Shown one piece after another: positions 37,932 to 46,444 of a stretch of DNA of 64,000 nt. The notes below the pieces were generated by a model, which saw nothing but the letters and a program-made list of their open reading frames with translations, did no database searches and had not been told where the DNA came from. The position numbers were made by a program, and so were the translations under genes. The stretch is from positions 1,302,001-1,366,000 of the forward strand of contig NZ_BMIA01000001.1 of the NCBI RefSeq assembly GCF_014641595.1, in the 5' to 3' direction. The stretch's first letter is position 1, and each line of letters opens with the position of its first letter. Source of the stretch: Dyadobacter endophyticus. Lineage in GTDB: Bacteria; Bacteroidota; Bacteroidia; Cytophagales; Spirosomataceae.

Positions 37932-38888
37932 TTAATGCGTGACCTTTCGCTGCATAAAACGCGTGTAGATAGCCGCTCCCTGCCGGTTCAGATGATGCGC
38001 ATCGAACAGGTTTTCGGGTTTGAAAAGTGCATCGAACAAGTTATGCTCCGGCAAGGGGATCAGGTTTTCCACCGGCAGAAAAGGTGTAACCTGTGATAGT
38101 ACCAGGTATTCGTCCCGGATAATGTTATTGGGAAAATAGAAGATGACTTTTTTTTCAAGCAGCCTGGCCCGTGCAATCAGTTTAATGAGTTGGGAAACAT
38201 AAAAAGTATTTCGCACGGAAGGCGGGCGTATGGCCAGCATTTGAGCTGTGACACTTTTGTTCGCGATGATCCGGTCGCTGGTCTTCGACAGTGCCGATGC
38301 AACGTATTGGTGCCCGTTGGCGAGCAGGTTGGCATTGCCCTCGATCGGATCATCCTCCGGATTTAACGCTTTTTTGACGGATGCGATTTGCGGAGCAATG
38401 GAGACCATTTGAAACAGTGTCGTGTTGAGGCCATCCAGGAAGCTGCCGACTTTGTCATGAAAGTCGATACTCGGGCAATCAGCGAGCACATTGGCCCGGA
38501 AAACGGCATCCTGAATAACCTGTTGCGGCTGCAATGCCACGGTGCTGTAATCGAGTGCGCTCAGTTCAATATAGATGGTTTTGACGGCCGGACTGTCGGA
38601 GAGGATTTCATTCGCTATTTGAATGGAGCTGTAAGGCGAAAGGCTGAATATGCCAAAATTATAACTACGGGTTTTCTGTCCGTTCAGAGAGTCGAATAGC
38701 GCCGGATCGATTCCGTAAAGGGTACGGCTGGTACCGATGAAAACGACATTCGGGTTGAAGGTGTTGTAAAGCTTTTTCCGTGCGGCAATGTCGCGGCGAG
38801 GGTCTGTATAATATTGCGCGACGATCAGCGCCACGATCATTTTGAAGGCAATGATCAGCAGCAGCCACTTTGTAATTTTAATGATCAT
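37932..38888 (-). CDS. Membrane-anchored SGNH/DltD-like protein
   Basis: A 318-residue protein with one N-terminal transmembrane helix (WLLLIIAFKMIVALIVAQYY) and a periplasmic domain. VVFIGTSRTLYGIDPALFD resembles block I of SGNH hydrolase-like partners of MBOAT enzymes (GxSxxxxGIdP). A C-terminal DAHHLNRQGAAIYTRF supplies the D-x-x-H element. Such proteins (compare DltD, AlgJ/X) accept or transfer acyl groups to extracellular polymers. It lies 25 bases after the MBOAT gene, which supports a two-protein acyltransferase. The acceptor is unknown. Confidence 0.8.
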   Translation of the reverse strand: MIIKITKWLLLIIAFKMIVALIVAQYYTDPRRDIAARKKLYNTFNPNVVFIGTSRTLYGIDPALFDSLNGQKTRSYNFGIFSLSPYSSIQIANEILSDSPAVKTIYIELSALDYSTVALQPQQVIQDAVFRANVLADCPSIDFHDKVGSFLDGLNTTLFQMVSIAPQIASVKKALNPEDDPIEGNANLLANGHQYVASALSKTSDRIIANKSVTAQMLAIRPPSVRNTFYVSQLIKLIARARLLEKKVIFYFPNNIIRDEYLVLSQVTPFLPVENLIPLPEHNLFDALFKPENLFDAHHLNRQGAAIYTRFMQRKVTH

Positions 38889-38913
38889 AATGCCGACATT
38901 AGCTAACGATGGG

Positions 38914-40338
38914 TCAGAACTGGATGTAATAGAAATTGGCTACCGATGGTCTTCCGAATATCAGCACCAGCTGGACAAGCAGCAGCATGGACAATGTTTG
39001 ATAAAATGTGTCTTTTTTTAGCAGGTACGAAGCAATATCTTCTTTCTCGCCCATTTTGTAGTTAAAAAAATCCATGACGAGGAACAATGCAATCGTCAGC
39101 AAAAGGCTTGATGTAAGTAATGATCCCGCACCGGATTTAAACCCGAACATGCTGCTATACAGCCGGATACCGCTGCCTAATTCCGCCGCACGGAACCATC
39201 CCATGATCAGGGTGCCGGTGAGAAGTCTTACCGCCACTCGCCAGACATAATGTACCTGCGAGCCGGTCGAAAGTCCTAGCCTGGCGAGACCCGCGCTGGC
39301 GTAGAGCTTCGACCAGAAATGTTTCGTGCGCATTTCAAAATTGATGTAGGCCCATTGCAGCGTTCCCCAGATCACAAACGACCAGCTAGGCCCGTGCCAG
39401 AGCCCAGTAATGACGAAGGTTACCAGCCGGTTGAATTCGAGGCGCTTCTGGTTTGTAACGCCTTTGCTGATGTTGAAAAAGATGTAGTCGCGGAACCAGG
39501 ATGTGACTGTGATATTCCAGGCGCTCCATGATTCTGTGCGCGACGGGGCGAAATAGTACCTGTTTGAAAAGTTTTTAGTCAACCTGATCCCGAACAACCG
39601 CGCCGAGCCGGTAGCGATGTCGGTGTAGCCCGAAAAATCGCAATATAGCTGAATAGAAAACAGCAGAATGGCCAGCGTAACGGAGATGCCTGTATACGAT
39701 TCGGGACGATCGAAAACAGGGCTGGTAATGTCGGCAAACCGGGCTGCGAGGACTATCTTTTTAAATAAACCCCAGACAATGAAGTAAATACCCGCTTTGA
39801 TATTTTCCCGTTCATAAGGTTTGGGGCCACGAAGCTGGGGCACGAGCTGGCGCGTGCGTTCCAGCGGGCCCGCGAGCAGGGTGGGGAAAAAACCGAGATA
39901 GATCATCAGGTAGCCTAGGTGATTTTCCGGCTTGATATACCGGCGATACACATCGTAGAGGTATCCGATGATCAGAAATGTGTAGTAGGAAATACCAATA
40001 GGGGCGATCCAGTTGAGCGCCACCAGCGACATGGAGTTGTGGACAGGGACCAGATATTTGAAAAACAAAAGCGGCGACAGGCAAATCGCGATGGAGAGCG
40101 ACAGTAAAGCTTTCCGATGTCTTTTGGAATATCCCTGATTACTTAATGCTTTGCCGGCCACATAGCAGATCAGTACAAGAACTACCCATACAGCCAGGTA
40201 CTTTCCACTCCAACTCAGGTTGAACAATGCGCTTGTGATCAGCAGAAAGACCCACTTTTTTGCTTCCGGTACTTTGTAATACGCTGCAACAGTGGGGAGT
40301 AGTAAAACTAAATATGTGAAATCCGTGAATTTGACCAT
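38914..40338 (-). CDS. MBOAT-family membrane O-acyltransferase
   Basis: A 474-residue polytopic protein (about 10-12 helices) of the AlgI/DltB type that moves acyl groups across or at the membrane. The signature GFFPTLLAGPLERTRQL (about residues 148-164), IQLYCDFSGYTDIATGSARLFG, and the catalytic His in FVITGLWHGPSWSFVIWG are all visible. It starts 5 bases after the P450 stop and is followed by the SGNH-like gene, so the four genes ACP-P450-MBOAT-SGNH read as one operon. The nature of the acyl group is not shown by sequence. Confidence 0.92.
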   Translation of the reverse strand: MVKFTDFTYLVLLLPTVAAYYKVPEAKKWVFLLITSALFNLSWSGKYLAVWVVLVLICYVAGKALSNQGYSKRHRKALLSLSIAICLSPLLFFKYLVPVHNSMSLVALNWIAPIGISYYTFLIIGYLYDVYRRYIKPENHLGYLMIYLGFFPTLLAGPLERTRQLVPQLRGPKPYERENIKAGIYFIVWGLFKKIVLAARFADITSPVFDRPESYTGISVTLAILLFSIQLYCDFSGYTDIATGSARLFGIRLTKNFSNRYYFAPSRTESWSAWNITVTSWFRDYIFFNISKGVTNQKRLEFNRLVTFVITGLWHGPSWSFVIWGTLQWAYINFEMRTKHFWSKLYASAGLARLGLSTGSQVHYVWRVAVRLLTGTLIMGWFRAAELGSGIRLYSSMFGFKSGAGSLLTSSLLLTIALFLVMDFFNYKMGEKEDIASYLLKKDTFYQTLSMLLLVQLVLIFGRPSVANFYYIQF

Positions 40339-40343
40339 GCACC

Positions 40344-41552
40344 TTATTTTAAAAGCACAGGCAAACTCTTATAACCTCGGAAAAAAATCTTGGAATCCCA
40401 TTGAGGGGCTTTTGAAGGGTGCAAACGGATGTCGGGGAACGTGGCCATGAAGCGAGGAAGAAATTTTTGCAATTCGAACCTGGATAGCCGGGCGCCCAGG
40501 CAATGATGCATGCCAAAGCCGAAACCGATATGGGGATTAGGCTTCCGGGCAGGCATAAACGTGTCGGGGTTTTGAAATATGGCGGGGTCCCTGTTCGCAG
40601 AGGCCAGGCCCAGTAGCATTGTTTTGCCCTTTTGAAGTTGTAATCCTTCGAATTCCATATCGTTTGCGATCTGCCGCGGGATCCAGTTCACCGGGCTGAC
40701 AAACCGGATCAGCTCTTCGACGGCGATGGCGCATTCGTTATGTGCATTCCAGTTGATCACCTTGTCGCGGTTCGCGATCAGCGCCGCAATGCTTTTGGTA
40801 AGCAGCAGGGTAGTGGTTTCCGTTGCCGCATTGACCAGAAATTCCCAGGTGCCGATCAGTTGCGGGGCCTTGCTACTGCCCATGATTTCCCTCATTTCAA
40901 GCAGTAGGCTCTTGGTTGCCTCGTTCTCGTGGCGCGTAAACGTGTCAGAAATGTAGCCATGAAAACGTTGCGACATCGACGCGCATTCCAGTAGCTCCGT
41001 GACCGACAGTGTTTTTTCAAAAATGAATGTGATCACGTAGGAAAACTTCTGGATGAAATCATAATCCGATTTTTCCAGATTGATAATTTTGCTGATGATC
41101 AGGAAGCTGAACTGCCGTGCCATTTCCACAAGATCCGTTTCTTCCTGTCCGTCCAATCCGGCAATGATCTCCTGTATCGCGTCGAGTGTAATCTTCTCGT
41201 AGTTGGCCTGGTAGAATTTCTGATTGACGAAACGCCGATGTTCCGCGTGTTTTTCACCATTCATGAAAAGCAACCAATACCTCAGGCTTTCGCCGAATTC
41301 CAGCAAGCCGGGGTCATTATTCGACAAGGCAGATACGATTTTGAATCGCTCGGTGAAATCAAAGTTCTTGAAGTTGTCCGAGTCGGACAGTATCTTTTTC
41401 ACATTTGCATAATCCATTGCCACCAGATCACCGAACATATTGAAATGCAAAGGATCCGATTTGCGCACATCGGCGATCAGCTCAGAATAATTTTGATTGA
41501 CATCGGATTTGGATGACCAGATCGACGTTGCAGACATGAGAGGGGTTTGCAT
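40344..41552 (-). CDS. Cytochrome P450
   Basis: A soluble bacterial-type P450 of 402 residues. The heme-thiolate loop FGFGMHHCLG places the ligand at Cys351. The ExxR motif is E280-R283 (EELIR). The I-helix AATETT at about 242-247 keeps the acid-alcohol pair, with Ala where Gly is commoner. No ferredoxin or reductase gene is nearby, so electrons must come from elsewhere. It is flanked by an acyl carrier protein gene (21 bases upstream) and an MBOAT gene. This suggests an ACP-bound acyl chain as substrate, by analogy with P450s such as BioI that act on acyl-ACP. That is inference. Confidence 0.95.
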   Translation of the reverse strand: MQTPLMSATSIWSSKSDVNQNYSELIADVRKSDPLHFNMFGDLVAMDYANVKKILSDSDNFKNFDFTERFKIVSALSNNDPGLLEFGESLRYWLLFMNGEKHAEHRRFVNQKFYQANYEKITLDAIQEIIAGLDGQEETDLVEMARQFSFLIISKIINLEKSDYDFIQKFSYVITFIFEKTLSVTELLECASMSQRFHGYISDTFTRHENEATKSLLLEMREIMGSSKAPQLIGTWEFLVNAATETTTLLLTKSIAALIANRDKVINWNAHNECAIAVEELIRFVSPVNWIPRQIANDMEFEGLQLQKGKTMLLGLASANRDPAIFQNPDTFMPARKPNPHIGFGFGMHHCLGARLSRFELQKFLPRFMATFPDIRLHPSKAPQWDSKIFFRGYKSLPVLLK

Positions 41553-41573
41553 AATTACGACGGAAATGGCCTG

Positions 41574-41822
41574 CTATACTTCCTGATTCTCTGCAATCCA
41601 CTGGCTGGTAGCGGCGATGGTACGCATTTCCCAAAAAATAGAAGGGCTTAGTTCCATTCCGAGGTGTTCTTCCAGCTCGGTTGTAATGTTGACAAGGATG
41701 AGGGAGTCTAACCGAAAATGGACAATGTCTGCGTCAAGCGCCACTTCGGAAGGATCTATTCCGGCGTGTTTAGAAATATTGGCGGCGATCCAATCAGAAA
41801 TTTCAGTAAAGGTCTTAGGCAT
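41574..41822 (-). CDS. Acyl carrier protein
   Basis: An 82-residue carrier protein starting at ATG 41822 (the frame is open upstream, but only this start gives a carrier-like N-terminus). Ser40 in RLDSLILVN is the expected 4'-phosphopantetheine attachment site. The tail ELEEHLGMELSPSIFWEMRTI resembles polyketide/specialised-lipid carriers more than the housekeeping AcpP, and this is not the fab gene context. First gene of the ACP-P450-MBOAT-SGNH set. No adenylating enzyme to load it is present in the window. Confidence 0.9.
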   Translation of the reverse strand: MPKTFTEISDWIAANISKHAGIDPSEVALDADIVHFRLDSLILVNITTELEEHLGMELSPSIFWEMRTIAATSQWIAENQEV

Positions 41823-41985
41823 GAAGGCGTTGGGTAGGGATACGAATTTAATTCGCGAATGTAGTATCAAAGTATGTTCAAAAAAAGGCCGGACGCCGAT
41901 AATGTAACTTGAAGCAAATAAAATGTTAGTCTCCGGCAAAAAACCGGCGTCCGGTGGCATTAATGCCTTTCCATGGATGGAAAGG

Positions 41986-42357
41986 TTACTTTTTGGGTTC
42001 CCTGATTGCCTTGATCGGGAAATCTCCGTACTGGGACGACACGACGCCGGTAAGTGTGTCGCCTTTCTGTGCGAAGCTGTATTTAAAAACGCCCGCCTGG
42101 CTTTCGATTGTGAAGACCACTTTTTCCTGATCCACAGTTAGTTCTTTCATCTCCTGCTTTTCAGTGTCCCCGACGTATCCGACCGTTTTATTTTCCTTTT
42201 GTTCAAACGTGAAAAACCCAGACTCATACTCAGGCGGAACGTCGCTGATCAGGTATTTCCAGGTACCGATAATGTCCCCTTGCAAGACTGCGCTTTTCGC
42301 CGCAATCGAAACAAAGCCAATTGCGATAATTAATAGGAGATAGTACTTTCCTTTCAT
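41986..42357 (-). CDS. Small secreted protein of unknown function
   Basis: A 123-residue protein with an N-terminal signal (MKGKYYLLLIIAIGFVSIAAKS) and a mature part made of short beta strands (GDIIGTWKYLI, FFTFEQKENKTVGYVGD, KYSFAQKGDTLTGVV). The GTWK opening and alternating strands recall small lipocalin-like barrels, but I cannot place it in a family. It lies 129 bases downstream of the large sigma-fusion gene on the same strand and could share its transcript. Confidence 0.7.
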   Translation of the reverse strand: MKGKYYLLLIIAIGFVSIAAKSAVLQGDIIGTWKYLISDVPPEYESGFFTFEQKENKTVGYVGDTEKQEMKELTVDQEKVVFTIESQAGVFKYSFAQKGDTLTGVVSSQYGDFPIKAIREPKK

Positions 42358-42486
42358 TTTAAATCAGAAGTTTAAAGTGTGAAACCCTCGATATGCGGTC
42401 TAAAATAAGCAGAAATCCGGGTTTTGTTCAAAAAAATTAGCGTAAAAGCTTATTAATGGGGATGCACGGGGGCATCCCCGCGTTTT

Positions 42487-43872
42487 CTATTCGGCCAGCG
42501 TGATTTCAAGAACCCCTAATTTTCCGTTTTCACCGTATTTTCTGGCCCCGTCGGAGTCGTTCAGACTGACCAGATTGTATTTCTTTTCTTGGAGCCTGAT
42601 AGTCTCGTTTTGCTTCATCGCTACACCGTCGACAACCAGGTAATGTACTTTATCCAAAAAAGTGAATTTACCACTGCCGGCAAACTTATTTCTGTTGACA
42701 TCCACTTTAACATGATCTCCCAAAAAATATAACTTACCGTCCTTCCCCGACCACAATAATTGAGATGCATAGAATGAGCCTGATGTCAAGTCGGCATTTT
42801 GTTTGACAACGAGCCCGACGCTTTCAGGTTTTGCTACCAGTTCATAGCCGACCGTTAGCGGATGGTTTTTAAATACAACCGGTAGATCTGTCGTCAAATT
42901 AGCCGTGTCCAAAGCCAGACTTGCCACTATTAACCCTCCCAAAGTGCTTAGATTTTTCATTGGTTCTGAATGTTTAGTTTTTTCAACTATGACGGGATTA
43001 TCAGAAATGGTGGCAGCTTTTGAAGCAGAAAACAAAAGGCGGTCGGGGAGTCGGTCATGCGCTGAATCGGTTGTCGGGCGTTTTATAACGACAATATTTC
43101 GGCTATTGGCTTGGTCAGATACATTGGAACCGCCTGCCAGAAATACGGCGGTAGCTATGGTCATCAGTCCGGTCTTCATATATGCCCCGTACGAAATACC
43201 CGAAGGTTTAAAACCAGGAACCCCGGAGTTGGTATTGGCAATTGATAACCTCCTTTGAGGCCGGATGGCAAGGTTACGCAACTTTCCGGCAACCAGATGA
43301 TCGACATGGCGGAACGGGTAGGAAAACATTAACCAGGCGAATGCTCTTTTCCGCTCCTTATCCTTTCTGAGTTTATCTTTGAGAAGCTCCCGGATCTTTT
43401 TCCGGGCACGCGCCAGATGGGATTTCGAGGTACCTTCGCTGATGCCGAGTCTCGTAGCGATTTGAGCGTGCGTAAAGTTATCGACAACATAAAGATTAAA
43501 TACAAGCCTGTGATGTTCTGGTAATTGGCCTATCACCTCCAATAGCTCCGCTTCCGAAAAGCCGCGTTGGTCGTTGGCGGGGTTTTCTTCCTGAAGTTCA
43601 TTGGCAATGGTATGGTAAGCATGAGCTTCCTCCCATTTTTCTTGCCTTTTTTGTTCCCTCAGGTATTGCAGGGCCACATTGACGACGATCCGCCTCAGCC
43701 ACGCCTCGAAAGGGCCCTTGTTTTCAAAACTGGAAACTTTATCGATCGCAACCAGAAAAGCGTCATGCGCCAGGTCCTCGGCAGTTTGGCGGTTTTGCGT
43801 ATACCGACAGCAAACACCGATCATTTTGGCAATATTCTGTCGGTAAGTCGTTTCCCAAAAACTGTCTGACAT
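42487..43872 (-). CDS. ECF sigma factor fused to hydrophobic segments and a plug-like C-terminal tail
   Basis: A protein of about 461 residues, more than twice the usual ECF length. Residues 1-170 are a standard sigma factor: region 2 (QTAEDLAHDAFLVAIDKVSSF, FEAWLRRIVVNVALQYL) and region 4 (DNFTHAQIATRLGISEGTSKSHLARARKK). After a basic linker there are two hydrophobic stretches near residues 233-250 (TGLMTIATAVFLAGG) and 308-322 (STLGGLIVASLAL). The final 55 residues (YLVVDGVAMK, then KYGENGKLGVLEI) resemble the end of a TonB-receptor plug domain, whose core is VVDGVP...YGxxGxNGVIxI. The frame is uninterrupted. ATG 43872 is preferred to 43881. A membrane-tethered sigma factor is the simplest reading, but topology is not certain. 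Confidence 0.8.
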   Translation of the reverse strand: MSDSFWETTYRQNIAKMIGVCCRYTQNRQTAEDLAHDAFLVAIDKVSSFENKGPFEAWLRRIVVNVALQYLREQKRQEKWEEAHAYHTIANELQEENPANDQRGFSEAELLEVIGQLPEHHRLVFNLYVVDNFTHAQIATRLGISEGTSKSHLARARKKIRELLKDKLRKDKERKRAFAWLMFSYPFRHVDHLVAGKLRNLAIRPQRRLSIANTNSGVPGFKPSGISYGAYMKTGLMTIATAVFLAGGSNVSDQANSRNIVVIKRPTTDSAHDRLPDRLLFSASKAATISDNPVIVEKTKHSEPMKNLSTLGGLIVASLALDTANLTTDLPVVFKNHPLTVGYELVAKPESVGLVVKQNADLTSGSFYASQLLWSGKDGKLYFLGDHVKVDVNRNKFAGSGKFTFLDKVHYLVVDGVAMKQNETIRLQEKKYNLVSLNDSDGARKYGENGKLGVLEITLAE

Positions 43873-44022
43873 GTTGTACATGATTGAAATGTGCTTTCAA
43901 TGATGCATTTTTCTCAAATGGTTGCAGTTAAGATAAACAATTTTAACCGGCCATATACTTTGCAGTACGCTTTCGGAGGAACCGGGGATGACTCGTCGCT
44001 CTGGTTTGAGCCGCCATTAAAT

Positions 44023-44598
44023 TTACTTTTTAGACATTTGATGAAATTCATTCGGTGGCAGCATGACCCGCCCATGTGAATCCTTTGTCGGCTCAGAAAT
44101 TGAATATAGCAAGAGTAATTCTGCTAGTGCGTTTCGGCTAAGCTTCTGCTGTCCCACGCAGGACTCCGAGCTTCCCGGGTCAATGAACGGGAAAATGAAC
44201 CAGCACTTGTCTGATGCCCGGGATTTTTCGGGCAATCGCCACTTTCCCTCTGTCGCGCGAATGTTCGTCTTGATGGCCGCAACCAGTTCTTCATTTAAGC
44301 TTCCCTTCGCATAAATACTGTCGACGGTGCCCAAGCCATTTACCCGAAAATAGAAGAGCGATAGTTTTAAATAGCATCCGTGATCGCCGTAATCATACGC
44401 TGCATTTCGGCTAAGGTATCTGCTCAGCGATACATTTCCACCCCAGGCAGCAGCTTCGGCATTGAGGCCCATTTGAAAGGAAGGTTGCCAGGTTTGTGCG
44501 ATACCAGGGCTCTTTACCAGAACTAAAAATAACAAAAGCCGGACCTTCGTCGCTTTGTGAATGAGATGGGTGATTTTATTCAACCGAATTACTTTCAT
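44023..44598 (-). CDS. Secreted protein of unknown function
   Basis: A 191-residue protein, not recognised. The N-terminus has a basic stretch, a hydrophobic core (VRLLLFLVLVKSPG) and a probable cleavage after IAQ. The mature part holds GLNAEAAAWGGNVSLSRYLSRNA and two or three Cys that could pair. The C-terminal end (MLPPNEFHQMSKK) is unremarkable. It is read away from the sigma-fusion gene's 5' side on the same strand, with a 150-base gap. Function unknown. Confidence 0.65.
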   Translation of the reverse strand: MKVIRLNKITHLIHKATKVRLLLFLVLVKSPGIAQTWQPSFQMGLNAEAAAWGGNVSLSRYLSRNAAYDYGDHGCYLKLSLFYFRVNGLGTVDSIYAKGSLNEELVAAIKTNIRATEGKWRLPEKSRASDKCWFIFPFIDPGSSESCVGQQKLSRNALAELLLLYSISEPTKDSHGRVMLPPNEFHQMSKK

Positions 44599-44774
44599 GA
44601 TAGTAATTTAGTAAGAATTTCACCTTTTGTTACTGCAAATCGACAACTAATAATCTTAAAGCAGTTTGGCTATGCGATGTATATATTTTTTTCCCTGATA
44701 TTATCATAGGCTCGAATTTTCCTTGATTGATCCCCAAAGACGGATTGTGCCGAAGGATTTGCGAGGATCAGAGC

Positions 44775-44984
44775 TCAATCAGAGCCTGTTGGCTTTTCAA
44801 ATTCCTGGTCTAGTTCTTCGAGGGTGCCGCAGACAAAATATTTGCGTCCGTCTTTTAACATAATCAGGCTGAACCTGAAATCGGCGTCGGGGACAATCTC
44901 CTGGACTTCGTTGCGGTTAATGCGGACTGTCTCAGCCTCATCCTCTTTCAATTGGAATACACTCATTGGCATTGTCATGTTCAT
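44775..44984 (-). CDS. Small hypothetical protein
   Basis: 69 residues, acidic, with no signal or membrane helix. The pattern VRINRNEVQEIVPDADFRFSLIMLKDGRKYFVCGTLEELD predicts a compact four-strand, one-helix fold with coding-like spacing of hydrophobic residues. No family recognised. It stands alone between two secreted-protein genes, so its reality is likely but not certain. Confidence 0.55.
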   Translation of the reverse strand: MNMTMPMSVFQLKEDEAETVRINRNEVQEIVPDADFRFSLIMLKDGRKYFVCGTLEELDQEFEKPTGSD

Positions 44985-45104
44985 TTTGGTTAGGAAACGA
45001 TCTGTATTAAAACCCGTGCCACTGTGGTGCCAATTCCGTTGTTGCGTTTGTGTTGGCCTCCGATTCCACTCAGGGCGACATCGAGCAACCTTAACCCAAC
45101 TTTT

Positions 45105-46358
45105 ATGAAATCGAAAACATTACTACCGGCAATATGCGCCGGGTTACTGGCCGCTCACATGACTTTCGCGTCCGGAATCGAGCCTGGAAATGCAGGCATC
45201 GCGGCAGACAGCATTGTTACGCCAAAGATTTTCATCAACACCGGCTTCGAAAATGCGTCGCCGATGAACTGGAGTATCGATTCGGCCGGCAGGGTAATAG
45301 GCGCTATGGTTTATGACCACGAACGTTTTTCGCCGAACCGCGCGGTGAACCACTATCATTTCAGGGTAGAGGCAGCAGAGGGAACGGAAGTGACATTGAT
45401 CCTCGAAAACTTTGATAACATATGGAACGGCCGGCTGGCCAGCGATCTTTCGGAAAAGTCGCGGTATGTGGTTTCTTTTGATAATAAAAAATGGGAGAGC
45501 CATCCGGTAATCCCGCTGCCGGGACGTCGCGTGTTTATCAAATTCAAAATGGAAGCGCCTTTCGCGTACATCGCCAGCGTGGAGCCTTACCGGATCAGCG
45601 ATCTGGATAGAATGCTGGCGAAGGTGAAGCAAAGCAAGAATGCTAGTGTGACTACCATCGGTAAAACTTCGGAAGGCCGCTCTCTGGAAATCGTCCGGAT
45701 AGGTAACGAAAACGCGCCGAAGCGGCTTTTCCTGCGCGCGCGCGCCCATGCATTCGAGGCGGGTGGGAACTGGACGGTCGAGGGGCTGGTGCAGAAACTG
45801 CTCAGCAACGACCAGGAGGCCAAACGTTACCTGAAAACCTATTGCGTGTATATTCTGCCCATGGCCAACAAAGACGGCGTAGCACGTGGCAAGACGCGTT
45901 TCAACGCGAATGGCTACGACCTGAACCGCAAGTGGGATAAGCCTGCTGATTCGCTTGTCGCCCCCGAGAACTATTACCTGGAACAATGGCTGCACCGGAT
46001 GATCAAGGCCAATAAGAGGCCTGATCTGGCCCTCGACATCCACAACGACGCCGGTGGCTACCTGCATGTGAGCCGGCCGGATGGCGACATCAGTGCCTAC
46101 CTGTCGAGCATGGAAAAGCTGGAAATGCTTTTGCGGAAACACACCTGGTTCACCGCAGGCTCCACCAAACCGACTTTCCGCAATCCGGGCACACTGGGAG
46201 AAGGCTTTATGGAACGCTTCGGCATCCATGCCGCCGTGTATGAGCTGAATTACGAATGGATTGCCGGATTAAATAAAGCGCCGCTGGCAGAGGATTGGAT
46301 TTCGCTTGGGAAAAACCTGGGGGAGGTTTTCTATAATTATTTCAATGAGGGAAGGTAG
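45105..46358 (+). CDS. Secreted M14-family zinc carboxypeptidase
   Basis: A 417-residue enzyme from ATG 45105 (an upstream in-frame start at 45024 gives no signal peptide). Signal peptide MKSKTLLPAICAGLLAAHMTFA is followed by an N-terminal beta domain (about 40-165) like that of cytosolic-carboxypeptidase relatives. In the catalytic domain, HAFEAGG carries the H-x-x-E zinc ligands, GYDLNRKWD the substrate-binding Asn/Arg, ALDIHNDAGG the third zinc His, and YELNYEW the catalytic Glu. It is expected to trim peptides in the periplasm or outside the cell. Ends at a bidirectional terminator. Confidence 0.9.
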   Translation: MKSKTLLPAICAGLLAAHMTFASGIEPGNAGIAADSIVTPKIFINTGFENASPMNWSIDSAGRVIGAMVYDHERFSPNRAVNHYHFRVEAAEGTEVTLILENFDNIWNGRLASDLSEKSRYVVSFDNKKWESHPVIPLPGRRVFIKFKMEAPFAYIASVEPYRISDLDRMLAKVKQSKNASVTTIGKTSEGRSLEIVRIGNENAPKRLFLRARAHAFEAGGNWTVEGLVQKLLSNDQEAKRYLKTYCVYILPMANKDGVARGKTRFNANGYDLNRKWDKPADSLVAPENYYLEQWLHRMIKANKRPDLALDIHNDAGGYLHVSRPDGDISAYLSSMEKLEMLLRKHTWFTAGSTKPTFRNPGTLGEGFMERFGIHAAVYELNYEWIAGLNKAPLAEDWISLGKNLGEVFYNYFNEGR

Positions 46359-46377
46359 CGCTGTTTGAGATAGGGGC

Positions 46378-46416
46378 ATTGCCCGGGGAGTGCTTCGGCG
46401 GCGTTTCCCGGGCAAT
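46378..46416. terminator. Bidirectional GC-rich hairpin terminator
   Basis: A perfect 10-bp inverted repeat (attgcccggg at 46378-46387 with 46407-46416, 19-base loop) lies between the convergent M14 peptidase and SDR genes. On the plus strand it is followed by agtctttg, a weak T run. Confidence 0.65.
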
Positions 46417-46444
46417 AGTCTTTGAAATGGGCCTCCTGCCGGCG

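Noticed and set aside
45144..46229. A 361-codon minus-strand frame opposite the M14 peptidase
   Set aside because: The plus-strand product has signal peptide and catalytic motifs; the opposite frame is featureless.
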